This document shows positions 9,139 to 17,237 of a stretch of 64,000 nucleotides of DNA, piece by piece. This DNA comes from Lachnospiraceae bacterium. Its GTDB lineage: Bacteria; Bacillota; Clostridia; Lachnospirales; Lachnospiraceae. The position numbers and the translations under genes were made by a program. Within the stretch, counting starts at the first letter, position 1. Each line of letters begins with the position of its first letter. Below the pieces are notes generated by a model. That model saw only the letters and a program-made list of their open reading frames with translations. It made no database searches and was not told the DNA's origin. The stretch lies in NCBI GenBank assembly GCA_015056735.1, contig SVFT01000002.1, positions 276,482 to 340,481 on the forward strand, written 5' to 3'.

Positions 9139-10224
9139 ATGGCGGTATATGGATTCTATCTTTTGTTGCTTCTTCTGCTCTTTGGCGGATCGAAGGTCTC
9201 TGCCAAGGGAGAATGGAACGATGAATATCTGTCTCGGTCGCAGACCAAAGCATTTCTGGGATTTTGTACGATCGTGATCATGTTCCATCATATCTCCCAG
9301 AAGACCTGCGCGCCGTGGCTGGATCCGCAGTATATCCGCCACGGGCTGGAATTCTTTGTCTATATTGGGTACCCTTGCGTTGCCATGTTTTTTTTCTGTT
9401 CGGGCTATGGGATGTATGTCGCATCCCGCAAGGGAGATTCTTTCTTTGACCATTATTTCATAAGGCGCATTCTGCCGGTTATCATTCCGGCAGCGTTGAT
9501 GTGGCTTGTTTTTTTCTTCATTGAACAGGCCCGCGGCATGATGATCGATCCGCCTCTTTGGATCAATGTCTATGATTACATCTGGTACGTACCGGCTCTT
9601 CTGTATATCTATATCATTTTCTATATTTGTTTTCACCTTGTGAAAAATGCGTGGGCTTCTTTTGCACTTCTGTGGGTCGGCGTGGCTCTTTATTTTATAT
9701 TGAGCGCTTTTTTCAGCCCGGGCACCTGGTGGTACAATACGCAGTTCATGTTTGCAGTCGGCGCCACGGTCGGCGCGAAGACGTCGGCGTTTACGACATT
9801 GAATAAACGTCATTATCCCGTGTGGATCGTCCTGAGTCTGCTCCTGACGCTGAGCGGCTTTATTGCGGCTGGTTACTATGAAGAGATCGTCACGCACTAT
9901 GGGATTGCATACGACCAAACCGTGTATGGTTATGTCCAGATCGCAGGTCAGCTTGTCAGTGCGCTTACGTTTGTATGGTTTGTGCTTCTTCTCGGAATGA
10001 AAATTCGTATCGGCAATCGTGTTCTCGCATTTCTTGGCAGCTTCACGCTGGAACTGTATCTCGTACATCCGCTGTTCGTGCATCTTTTCGCGTTTGCCTT
10101 TGTGCAAAAAGAATCAGGCCCTGTGTACTATATAGAAAACCAGCTGATCTATATTCCGGCGGTGATCCTGCCGGCGTTGCTGGTCGCATATGTGTTGCAT
10201 TATGCGATCACGAAAATAAAATGA
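9139..10224 (+). CDS. Membrane acyltransferase, acyltransferase-3 family
   Basis: A 361-residue polytopic membrane protein with about ten hydrophobic helices. The early segment LGFCTIVIMFHHISQK carries the catalytic-type histidine of acyltransferase-3 (OafA/WecH-like) enzymes, followed by EFFVYIGYPCVAMFFFCSGYGMY. A late LELYLVHPLFVHLF helix is also typical. Such proteins O-acylate surface polysaccharides or exported glycans; the acceptor here is unknown. GGAGG at 9128-9132 supports the start. It is a single gene just after repeat S1 and 14 bp before structured repeat M1. Confidence 0.85.
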   Translation: MAVYGFYLLLLLLLFGGSKVSAKGEWNDEYLSRSQTKAFLGFCTIVIMFHHISQKTCAPWLDPQYIRHGLEFFVYIGYPCVAMFFFCSGYGMYVASRKGDSFFDHYFIRRILPVIIPAALMWLVFFFIEQARGMMIDPPLWINVYDYIWYVPALLYIYIIFYICFHLVKNAWASFALLWVGVALYFILSAFFSPGTWWYNTQFMFAVGATVGAKTSAFTTLNKRHYPVWIVLSLLLTLSGFIAAGYYEEIVTHYGIAYDQTVYGYVQIAGQLVSALTFVWFVLLLGMKIRIGNRVLAFLGSFTLELYLVHPLFVHLFAFAFVQKESGPVYYIENQLIYIPAVILPALLVAYVLHYAITKIK

Positions 10225-10238
10225 TTATTGAGCAGACA

Positions 10239-10547
10239 GGCGGGAATCTTCCCAAATACTATTCCAAAGCTCGCATTTCAGTCAGAAAATGCATAGCATT
10301 TTCTGTCCCCTCCGGGAGGATGGCACGGATTTTCAGAGGAATGCTGCTTCGCAGCGAAAATCCGGCCCGGAAAACGCGTAATAACGCGTTTTCTCGTCAT
10401 TTTAATTCATAACCATTCTTTAAAGAGTGGGGCATTTCTGCGGAACTCGCTTCGCTCAGACAGTCCTCAAAATGCCCATTTCAGAATACTTATTCATTAA
10501 GTGCACATGCGCATGCATTTTTCATCGTTTATGGGAAGCTGCCGGCC
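10239..10547 (+). repeat. Large structured repeat, copy M1 (about 309 bp)
   Basis: This fills the gap between the acyltransferase and TfoX-like genes. It shares nearly its whole length with M2 and M3. Internal hairpins are CAGAAAATGC-ATA-GCATTTTCTG, GATTTTC..GAAAATC with an inner GCTGC/GCAGC, and GAAAACGCG-TAATAA-CGCGTTTTC. A longer arm pair around ATTCT..AGAAT encloses CTCGCTTCGCTCAG. The left end is GGCGGGAATCTTCCC (type B, as in M3) and the right end GGGAAGCTGCCGGCC (type A, as in M2), so M1 looks chimeric. No coding capacity is evident. Confidence 0.85.
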
Positions 10548-10644
10548 GTGGTTTCGATGCCTCCATGCAAAGTGATATACAAAAAGTATTCAGCAGGTAG
10601 AAAAGGATAACGCGGAATGATACAATTTGCCTGGGAGGTAACAT

Positions 10645-10956
10645 ATGGCATCAAGTAAAGCGTATTTGGAATTTATATTAGAGCAGTTGTCGGGGCTGGA
10701 AGAGATAACGCACCGTGCGATGATGGGAGAATACGTGCTGTATTATCGGGGCAGGATCTTTGGGGGCATCTATGATGACCGTTTTCTGGTGAAGCCGACA
10801 AAGTCCGCCGGAGCGATGATGCCCGATGCGGATATGGAAATCCCATACGAAGGGGCTAAAGAGATGATTCTTGTGGATGATGTTGATAACAGGGATTTTC
10901 TCCGTAAGCTTGTGGAGTCGATGTATGAGGATTTACCGGAACCGAAGAAGAAATGA
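10645..10956 (+). CDS. TfoX/Sxy N-terminal domain protein
   Basis: A 103-residue stand-alone TfoX N-terminal domain: LEFILEQLSGLEEITHRAMMGEYVLYYRGRIFGGIYDDRFLVKPT. In proteobacteria the domain belongs to competence regulators; in Firmicutes single-domain versions are common and of unknown function. GGGAGGT lies upstream of the ATG. The gene begins 98 bp after repeat M1 and is followed 44 bp later by a nitroreductase. Confidence 0.88.
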   Translation: MASSKAYLEFILEQLSGLEEITHRAMMGEYVLYYRGRIFGGIYDDRFLVKPTKSAGAMMPDADMEIPYEGAKEMILVDDVDNRDFLRKLVESMYEDLPEPKKK

Positions 10957-11000
10957 CTTTCCGGTAAAATGTGTTATGAATGATGAATCGGAGGCAGATT

Positions 11001-11495
11001 ATGGAAATACTATCTGAAATCGTAACCCGTCGGAGTGTGAGAAAATTTACCGATAAAAGCATTTCGGACGAGCAGATCAGACTGATCCTGGAGGCGGCGC
11101 GAATGGCTCCTTCCGGAAGCAATATGCAGCCGTGGGATTTTATAGTGGTTAAATCTCACGAGATGAAGGAAAAAATCGTTTCATTGGATCATAACCAGAA
11201 ATGGATGCTGGATGCACCGGTGTTCATTATCTGCATCGGTAATGCCGGCTATCGAAAGGAAGATGAGCTAACCCGTGCGATCCGGGACAGCGCCATTGCG
11301 ACAGACCACATGCTTCTTCAGATAGAGCATATGGGCCTTTCAACCTGCTGGACCGGCTGGTATGAGCAGGAAGAGATGCGGGAATTATTGGGTTTAGACG
11401 ATAATTGTTATGTAACAGGTGTCCTGCCGATCGGTTACGGCAGCGAAAAGCCTGCCGCTCGTCCACGTCGTGAACTGGTCTATAAAGTCATTTGA
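11001..11495 (+). CDS. Nitroreductase family protein
   Basis: A 164-residue FMN-dependent oxidoreductase of the nitroreductase family. The N-terminal RRSVRKF motif and AARMAPSGSNMQPWDF contact FMN phosphate and ring; GLSTCWTGWY and LPIGYGSEKP occur in the second half. The start at 11001 follows GGAGG (10990-10994); an in-frame ATG at 10980 lacks such a site. The stop codon TGA is the first three bases of repeat S2, so insertion or expansion of that repeat may have set the present C-terminus (..RRELVYKVI). Substrate unknown. Confidence 0.9.
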   Translation: MEILSEIVTRRSVRKFTDKSISDEQIRLILEAARMAPSGSNMQPWDFIVVKSHEMKEKIVSLDHNQKWMLDAPVFIICIGNAGYRKEDELTRAIRDSAIATDHMLLQIEHMGLSTCWTGWYEQEEMRELLGLDDNCYVTGVLPIGYGSEKPAARPRRELVYKVI

Positions 11496-11521
11496 GCCAG
11501 GGGGACGGGGTGCCTGGCTCA
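11493..11521 (+). repeat. Short hairpin repeat, copy S2
   Basis: A close match to the family consensus, with perfect TGAGCCAG and CTGGCTCA ends. Its first three bases are the stop codon of the nitroreductase gene. Confidence 0.85.
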
Positions 11522-11642
11522 TAATAGCGATACCGATCCTCGGATTTTCGAAAGAAGGTCCGGGGATTTTGCGCTTTTCAACCTGTCACGCCCGATTTTC
11601 CACCTCTTGGGAATAACCCCTTTTCTCAACGAGCGATAGCTG

Positions 11643-11648
11643 TATAAT
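11643..11648 (+). promoter_or_regulatory. TATAAT box immediately before the LytTR gene
   Basis: A perfect -10 box ends only 6 bases before the ATG at 11655, and no Shine-Dalgarno sequence lies between. A weak -35-like TTTTCT is at 11621-11626. If used, transcription would begin at or near the A of the ATG, giving a leaderless message. Confidence 0.45.
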
Positions 11649-11654
11649 AATGCC

Positions 11655-12110
11655 ATGAACAAGATGAAGGTTAGAATTGAGATCGATCCGGAAGTAAAAG
11701 AATGTGAAGTCACTATTAAATGTTCCGAAGTCGGAGTGGAGGTAGAGAGGATCCAAAAGCTTTTAACGGAGAACTCTTCAGGGTTTTCGCAGATAAGCTT
11801 GTACAAAGGGGATTCTGAGTTTTTTATCCCGCTGAGCGATATTTTGTTCTTCGAAACAGAAGGCGGTCATATCAGGGCCCATACCGCAGATGATGAATTC
11901 GAAGTAAAATGTCGGCTCTACGAACTGGAGGAGAGGCTTCCGTTTTATTATCTCAGGATTTCCAAATCCGCAATACTGAATACGAGGAAACTCTATTCGA
12001 TCACGAAGAATCTTGCGGGTGCCAGTAAGATCGAATTTCAGGGAACCTACAAAACCGTTTATTGTTCAAGAAATTATTACAAGGCGCTGAAGGATATGAT
12101 CACGCCATAA
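11655..12110 (+). CDS. LytTR-family DNA-binding transcriptional regulator
   Basis: A 151-residue protein: an N-terminal alpha/beta half (about 1-50) and a C-terminal LytTR DNA-binding domain (about 52-148). The latter shows ISLYKGDSEFFIPLSDILFFETEGGHI and the typical FYYLRISKSAILNTRKLYSI segment. There is no receiver domain, so it is not a classical response regulator. It is followed 14 bp downstream by a LiaF-like membrane protein, a common Firmicutes pairing in which the membrane partner is thought to modulate the regulator. Translation may be leaderless. Confidence 0.88.
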   Translation: MNKMKVRIEIDPEVKECEVTIKCSEVGVEVERIQKLLTENSSGFSQISLYKGDSEFFIPLSDILFFETEGGHIRAHTADDEFEVKCRLYELEERLPFYYLRISKSAILNTRKLYSITKNLAGASKIEFQGTYKTVYCSRNYYKALKDMITP

Positions 12111-12124
12111 AAAGGAGATATGTC

Positions 12125-12877
12125 ATGAATAACAGATCAAAAAACGTACTCTGGGGAGTACTGCTGATAGCTCTGGCTGCCAGCCTCATTCTTTGGAAAC
12201 TGAATATACTGATACTGCCGTCGGTGTTTGCGGGTGTAAGCATCTTTGCCCTTGCGCTGGGGGCGATCATGTTGATCATCATGATCCACAGCATCATCGA
12301 GAGGCATTATGGAGGGATCTTTTTCCCGCTCGCTGTGATCTGCATTTTGTTTGATAAGCCGCTTGGGATCACGGCGATCACGCCGATGACCGTGCTGATC
12401 GCGGCGCTTCTGCTTTCCATTGCTTTTCACATGATTTTTCCGACGCATCACAGGGAGCATACGTATTCTCACGGAGGACCGAACCGGTTTTCGGATAAGT
12501 TTTCCGAAAGCTTTAATGAAAGTGAGAACGGATCGGTGATCTACTCCACGCGGTTCGGGTCTTCTTCAAGGTATGTTCGGAGTCAAAATCTGTGCTCTGC
12601 GGATCTTTCAGCACAGTTTGGTGAGATGAGTGTGTTCTTTGACAAAGCGGAGGTGCCGGGAAAGGCTGTAAAGATTGACTGCCAGGTGTCCTTCGGCGCG
12701 ATGAATATCTACATCCCGGAAAACTGGGTAGTTGAAAACAGGACCGGTGTAACATTGGGACACTGTGATATGAAAGGAACGAATCCTGTTGCAAATGAGA
12801 ATACTGTTAGCTGCACTGTGATCGGATCGGTTGCATTCGGCGAGCTGAAGATCATAAGGGTAGGGCAGTATAACTGA
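12125..12877 (+). CDS. LiaF-like membrane protein
   Basis: A 250-residue protein with about four N-terminal transmembrane helices (about 8-100). A polar linker is followed by a C-terminal beta-rich domain with repeated VSFGAMNIYIPENW and AFGELKI segments, as in the LiaF (cell-wall-active antibiotic response) C-terminal domain. It probably partners the LytTR regulator upstream in sensing envelope stress (inferred from context). AAGGAG at 12113-12118 sets the start at 12125 rather than an upstream in-frame ATG. Its stop codon TGA is the first triplet of repeat S3, as for the nitroreductase gene and S2. Confidence 0.8.
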   Translation: MNNRSKNVLWGVLLIALAASLILWKLNILILPSVFAGVSIFALALGAIMLIIMIHSIIERHYGGIFFPLAVICILFDKPLGITAITPMTVLIAALLLSIAFHMIFPTHHREHTYSHGGPNRFSDKFSESFNESENGSVIYSTRFGSSSRYVRSQNLCSADLSAQFGEMSVFFDKAEVPGKAVKIDCQVSFGAMNIYIPENWVVENRTGVTLGHCDMKGTNPVANENTVSCTVIGSVAFGELKIIRVGQYN

Positions 12878-12904
12878 GCCTAGGGGACGGGGTGCCTGGC
12901 TCAT
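12875..12904 (+). repeat. Short hairpin repeat, copy S3
   Basis: Family copy with TGAGCCTAGGGGACGGGG and GCCTGGCTCA. It supplies the stop codon of the LiaF-like gene and lies 8 bp before structured repeat M2, forming a composite S+M unit also seen inverted at 17238-17466. Confidence 0.85.
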
Positions 12905-12911
12905 AAATCAT

Positions 12912-13220
12912 GGCCGGCAGCTTCCCATAAACCATTCAAATGCGCGCATTTCAGTCAGAAAATGCATAGCATTTTCTGTCCCCTCCGGGAGGATGGCACG
13001 GATTTTCAGAGGAATGCTGCTTCGCAGCGAAAATCCAGCCCGGAAAACGCGTAATAACGCGTTTTCTCGTCATTTCAATTCATAAGCATTCTGAAAAGCG
13101 TCGGACATTTTTGCGGAACTCGCTTCGCTCAGCCAGTCCTCAAAATGCCCGTTTCAGAATACTTATTCATTAAGTGCACATGCGCATGCATTTTTCATCG
13201 TTTATGGAAAGCTGCCGGCC
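12912..13220 (+). repeat. Large structured repeat, copy M2 (309 bp)
   Basis: The most regular copy. Both termini are type A: GGCCGGCAGCTTCCCATAAAC at the left and its near-perfect inverse at the right. It carries the same three internal hairpins as M1 and the CTCGCTTCGCTCAG tip. With S3 it fills the gap between the LiaF-like gene and the Rpn nuclease gene. No open frame with a ribosome site was seen. Confidence 0.88.
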
Positions 13221-13257
13221 GTGCTATTGGTAACGCCGGCCTTCTATAAAGTGAAAA

Positions 13258-14154
13258 CTATTGCAGAATCTCCTGCGCTTGCTTCATAGCTTCATCTGCC
13301 GACAGATCAGGATCGCGGCTCATAAGGTGGGATGCCAACTTGCGTAAGTCTTCCTGACGGTTTTCACGGCGACCGGTTTCGATGCCTTCACGGCGGCCTG
13401 CCTCAAGCCCTTCAAGACGACCTTCTTCTTTAAACATGTTCATGGTTTCGGCTTCATTGTATTCCGTTAAGCAAATCATTTGTACCTCCGATCTGTTCGC
13501 GATCAGGTATTCCTTGATCGAAAACGTATCCGGCATATCGGCCATTGCATGTTCTACAGATTTTTCGATGTCCATGGATCTGCAGTAATATCTGATCCGT
13601 TCAATAAACCAGGCGTATTCGCTCAGCGGTTTGCATGCATCCATCAATTCCTTGTTGCGACCGTAATTAATGTTAAACATGTGCACCCTGACCGATACAT
13701 CCGCGTCATCTTTGTTGCGATCATCAGGGAAAAGATCGCTTAGATACAGATCTGTTTCATCTTCGGTATCCTTTAGCCCATTATAAAATGTTACCAGCTT
13801 CGGGATCGGTACTTCGATCTTTTTCCCACCATACAGGTTATATTTATTCTTTTTAATGTACTTGTCATATGCCTGCGACAGGTAGATAAGCTGCCGCATC
13901 GGCATATTGGGATTGTATGTGCTTTGATGCTCATACAGATTCAGTGAGCTGTGAATCAGGAATGAAACATCGTTTTTCATTCCCATGTAAAGATAATCTT
14001 CGATCGTATTGATCTCGATGTCATCGGGATTGTTGTGATCGGAATGATTCACTGCATTATATAATGCGAGCGTCCATTTTTTGTTCTTCTCTTTTCCGAA
14101 AATAAAGGAAAAGAGCCTGTCTTTGTGTTCTGTGTTGATCCTGGTATCAGACAT
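13258..14154 (-). CDS. Rpn family recombination-promoting nuclease (PD-(D/E)XK)
   Basis: A 298-residue member of the Rpn/transposase_31 group. Rpn proteins are DNA endonucleases that stimulate RecA-independent recombination in E. coli. The nuclease core shows MGMKNDVSFLI (catalytic Asp), YEHQSTYNPNMPMRQLIYL (ExQ motif) and IPIPKLVTFYNGLKD. The C-terminus has the hallmark tandem EGRLEGLEAGRREGIETG repeat. A ribosome site (GGAGGAAT) precedes the ATG. It lies between structured repeats M2 and M3, 38 bp from M2, suggesting it entered with or alongside the mobile DNA; no evidence shows it moves them. Confidence 0.9.
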   Translation of the reverse strand: MSDTRINTEHKDRLFSFIFGKEKNKKWTLALYNAVNHSDHNNPDDIEINTIEDYLYMGMKNDVSFLIHSSLNLYEHQSTYNPNMPMRQLIYLSQAYDKYIKKNKYNLYGGKKIEVPIPKLVTFYNGLKDTEDETDLYLSDLFPDDRNKDDADVSVRVHMFNINYGRNKELMDACKPLSEYAWFIERIRYYCRSMDIEKSVEHAMADMPDTFSIKEYLIANRSEVQMICLTEYNEAETMNMFKEEGRLEGLEAGRREGIETGRRENRQEDLRKLASHLMSRDPDLSADEAMKQAQEILQ

Positions 14155-14361
14155 ACCATTCCTCCTTCATTATAAGTGTGTTAGTAAGTGGTTGCAATAA
14201 TCGGAAACGGTATGTTCACCTCCTTTATCTTTGGATTTGAGAAAATGGGTAAAGCCGGACGAAGTGTCCTTGAAATTAGATTGCACGTGAACTGTGCAAG
14301 AAGAATCATAGCACGGTTTGTGCGTTATGGAAAGAGAAAAAATGATTTTGGATAAAGGAAC

Positions 14362-14671
14362 GGCGGGAAGTTTCCCGAATACTATTTCAAAGCTTGCATT
14401 TCAGTCAGAAAATGCATAGCATTTTCTGTCCCCTCCGGGAGGACGGCACGGATTTTCAGAGGAATGCTGCTTCGCAGCGAAAATCCGGCCCGGAAAACGC
14501 GTAATAACGCGTTTTCTCGTCATTTTAATTCATAACCATTCTTCAAAGCGTGGGGCATTTCTGCGGAACTCGCTTTGCTCAAACATGTCCTCGAAACGCC
14601 CCTTTCAGAATACTTATTCATTAAGTGCACATGCGAATGCATTTGTCATAGTATTGGGGAAGCTTCCCGCC
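14362..14671 (+). repeat. Large structured repeat, copy M3 (310 bp)
   Basis: Same interior as M1 and M2 but with type B termini: GGCGGGAAGTTTCCC at the left and GGGGAAGCTTCCCGCC at the right, an inverted pair. The stretch between the Rpn gene (14154) and 14361 holds only the Rpn leader. From 14672 to 14885 I see no gene. Confidence 0.87.
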
Positions 14672-14885
14672 TGGTTCATGCTTACCTGAACAATAGTTCT
14701 GCGAAAATAAACGGACACGTTATATGGGCATAATGATGTTATAGAAAAATCGAGAATCTTTAATTAAAAAAAATAACGCAACGAAATCATTGTGATTTGA
14801 GAGAATCTGTTGCAATGACTTTTGCAGAAGGAGGTATTTTATGTGATATGATTCGATGTGATTGCTATCTGCGGTTAGGAGTCAA

Positions 14886-14987
14886 ATGAGCAATTACAAT
14901 CGAATAACATTTAAAGAAAGAGTGAGGATTGAAGCCGGCCCCTACATCTCTGGGCTTGGTATAAGGGGCGCGTATTCAGTACGGTAG
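14886..14987 (+). pseudogene. IS30-like transposase, N-terminal fragment
   Basis: An ATG opens MSNYNRITFKERVRIEAG, which resembles the start of IS30-family transposases (SxYxxLTxEER type), and stops after 33 codons. The next 80 bases keep vague similarity in other frames but no intact helix-turn-helix or DDE region exists. A ribosome site AGTTAGGAG lies upstream. Assignment rests on about 18 residues, so it is tentative. Bases 14988-15220 hold no other recognisable gene. Confidence 0.4.
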
Positions 14988-15240
14988 ACGGGGCGAGCAT
15001 CCTAAAAAACTACGACTTATGCGCGCAAGTCGGGGTTCTGCAGCAAACGGAAGAGGCGGCATATATATAGAAGTTCGCGGTAGTTTTGCAGGGGCTGATG
15101 CATTATAATAATAAAAAAGGATAAAGTGTCTAGCTGGGGGAGAGATCCGGCATTTGGTGAATTAAGGCCGGGGAGGGCATAAGATGTGATACAAATACTC
15201 GAGTCCCAAAGTGACTATCGTTCGGCCAAAGGAGAGATAT

Positions 15241-15773
15241 ATGAAATATGCTGTAACATGGAAAATTGATTTCGAAGAAAAAAAGCAGAAACAAATGAGT
15301 TTTATTATGAGGAAGATGATCTATACTCTCTGGCATACACCAGCGCTGAAAATGGAATGGCTGCGGCAAGGAAGTTTTTATCGATTGATTTCGACAGTAT
15401 AGACTTTACGGATGAAGACTGGGCAGATACCGTCTACGACTACATGATGGAAGAATTTATACGATATTCGGCTTACGGCGATCGTGTGCTTGAGCAATAT
15501 GAAAAGCAAGAAGAGATAACAAAGTTAATCGAAGAAATCGAAGATTATTATACAGAATGTCTGATACTAGATGGCAAAGCTGATATTCATATACAGAACG
15601 ACATTTTTTCATACAGTATTCCAGGCGATGATGATAAGTATATTAAAATGGTTCAAGAGAAGTTTGGCCATGAGATGCTAATAAGTCTTTTGACAGAAGA
15701 CGAAAAGAAGAATATGTATATATGCGCTAATCTTTCTAACTTGATGGTCATTCCTTTGAAGGAGATTTTGTAA
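15241..15773 (+). pseudogene. Uncharacterised protein, requires a -1 frameshift at 15279-15285
   Basis: A strong ribosome site AAAGGAG and ATG at 15241 start MKYAVTWKIDFEEKK. The long frame ending at 15773 (TAA) is one base behind. The two frames meet at the heptamer A AAA AAG (15279-15285), placed exactly in the zero-frame phase of a classic -1 slippery site; slipping gives KK then AETNEFYYEEDDLYS and continues to VIPLKEIL, about 178 residues, acidic and helical. It is either a programmed frameshift or a simple indel in a run of seven A. No family recognised. It lies directly before a CBASS cyclase remnant. Confidence 0.6.
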
Positions 15774-15781
15774 AACAGGAA

Positions 15782-16456
15782 TTGCCTGAAAACGTGACAT
15801 ATTACGATTACAGGAAGATGCTATTGGGTTTGTTTGGCTTTTTAAAAGATGAGAATTCTAGTCAGAGCTATTGGTTTGCATTAGGGAGCAATCAACGTGT
15901 TTTTGATAGGGGCAGGGGAAAATTTGTTAAAAAAGCTGAGCGAGCGTACGTTATGCTTAGTGAAGCAAACGATGCCACCATCAATGAAGTTCTTAGAGAA
16001 ATTCTAGGTCAGGACTTTCCAGAAGCGGACGGTAATATGCGCGCGCATAGCTTTAGCGCGTATAGAAATACGGAAGAATATATAAGAGATATGTTCCCGG
16101 TGGATATTATTTATAATCTTGATATTGATTGTGAAGTAAAGCAAGATGGATGGCGTCCCAACATGCTTTCAAAAATTATAAAAACTGATGGTTTTTTGAA
16201 GATAAATAAAAGCTTGAAATTTATGATTATGTCGACAGATTGTCCATCGCCATATGATATATACTGGAAAGTGAGGAACGTAGGAAACGAAGCCGAACTT
16301 AGGGATGATATTAGAGGGCAAATTGTCAAAGGCGGGTTCTCACACGGAGAAAACTCCAAGTTCAAAGGACCTCACTATACGGAGTGTTATTTAGTAAAGA
16401 ATAATACTTGCGTGGCAAAAGCAAAGATAAATGTTCCTATAAAAAACCCAATTTAA
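15782..16456 (+). pseudogene. C-terminal half of a CBASS-type CD-NTase with AGS-C sensor domain
   Basis: Residues 1-95 resemble the helical end of CBASS nucleotidyltransferases (YYDYRKMLLGLFGFLKDE, FALGSNQRVF, GKFVKKAERAY). Residues about 100-224 match the AGS-C sensor domain: EEYIRDMFPVDIIYNLDIDC, PYDIYWKVRNVG, FKGPHYTECYLVKNN. The N-terminal catalytic core (GS motif and metal-binding Asp pair) is missing. The frame is open upstream to 15740 and the only listed start is TTG at 15782, 16 bases after the nearest ribosome-site-like sequence. No CBASS effector is nearby. I read it as a broken defence gene; a stand-alone sensor is the alternative. Confidence 0.7.
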
Positions 16457-16515
16457 AGTAACGGCTCTAGCGAGTTTATTACAACGCTTTAATTCTTAAA
16501 GAGGAGAATCAATAT

Positions 16516-16623
16516 ATGTCCCAAGGTGTAATTTACATCTTAACAAACCCCTCATTCCCGGAATATGTAAAAATCGGGTATGCGGATAATCTTGAAAAGC
16601 GTATGCAATGGTTTAGCACTTGA
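16516..16623 (+). pseudogene. Truncated GIY-YIG / T5orf172-type protein
   Basis: After AAAGAGGAG an ATG starts SQGVIYILTNPSFPEYVKIG, the first strand-turn-strand of T5orf172/Mug113-type GIY-YIG proteins. It stops after 35 codons at YADNLEKRMQWFST. The catalytic Arg and Glu region is absent, so it is a remnant. It is compatible with a decayed defence island together with the CD-NTase fragment upstream. Confidence 0.6.
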
Positions 16624-16641
16624 GAAAACGGAGGGCCTCAT

Positions 16642-17022
16642 ATGGAAAATCACTCCTGGAACGGCGAATGGGTATTATGGGAGATAACGGAAGAAACGAA
16701 GATTGCGGGGTTCTTTACCAGTAAGGCATCGCAATATGTTATCCTGCCCGGATCTAAGGAGCACTTGCATCGGCGTATCGATAAGAGGGAACTTTCGTAT
16801 TTGCTGAATCTTCATCTGTGGAAGCAGGCAAATCCGACGGTTCCTGTTTCTGAATATGTATCGCAGAATCCGATGACCGGTTTGGATATAGAAGAGGATT
16901 ATCAGATCATTTGCGGGATATTGCAGGAACTCCCGGATGCATTTTCCTATTCCTATTGTGATGCGATCGCCTGCGACAAGAAGAAGTACCAGTTGGAATT
17001 AACGTTGGCGAGGTTTATGTAA
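16642..17022 (+). CDS. Hypothetical protein (126 aa)
   Basis: A GGAGGGC ribosome site precedes ATG. The soluble 126-residue product begins ENHSWNGEWVLWEI and ends ELTLARFM. It has many aromatic residues and no signal peptide, membrane segment or catalytic motif I recognise. It is adjacent to defence-gene remnants and upstream of a small acidic protein, so a toxin-antidote or immunity-type role is possible but unsupported. Confidence 0.6.
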   Translation: MENHSWNGEWVLWEITEETKIAGFFTSKASQYVILPGSKEHLHRRIDKRELSYLLNLHLWKQANPTVPVSEYVSQNPMTGLDIEEDYQIICGILQELPDAFSYSYCDAIACDKKKYQLELTLARFM

Positions 17023-17045
17023 TAAACGCCGGAAAGAGAGATCGT

Positions 17046-17234
17046 ATGAGCTATCTGATCAAAGACACAACAAAACAGGAACGGATCGACCTGATCAAGT
17101 CATGGATCCCCGATGATGATGGCCTTGAGGACTGCGACATTGACATGTGGGAGATGTACCGCGACTATATTGACGGCAAGAAGGAAATTGCCGAGTGTAA
17201 CGCGGCATTTCACCCGGACTACCGGATGGAGTAA
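17046..17234 (+). CDS. Small acidic hypothetical protein (62 aa)
   Basis: The 62-residue product MSYLIKDTTKQERIDLIKSW.. contains a DDDGLEDCDIDMWEMYRDYIDGKKEI segment in two parts and is predominantly helical. It lies 23 bp after the 126-residue gene, probably cotranscribed. I recall similar short proteins in Lachnospiraceae without a function. Its stop is only 3 bp from structured repeat M4. Confidence 0.6.
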   Translation: MSYLIKDTTKQERIDLIKSWIPDDDGLEDCDIDMWEMYRDYIDGKKEIAECNAAFHPDYRME

Positions 17235-17237
17235 AAA

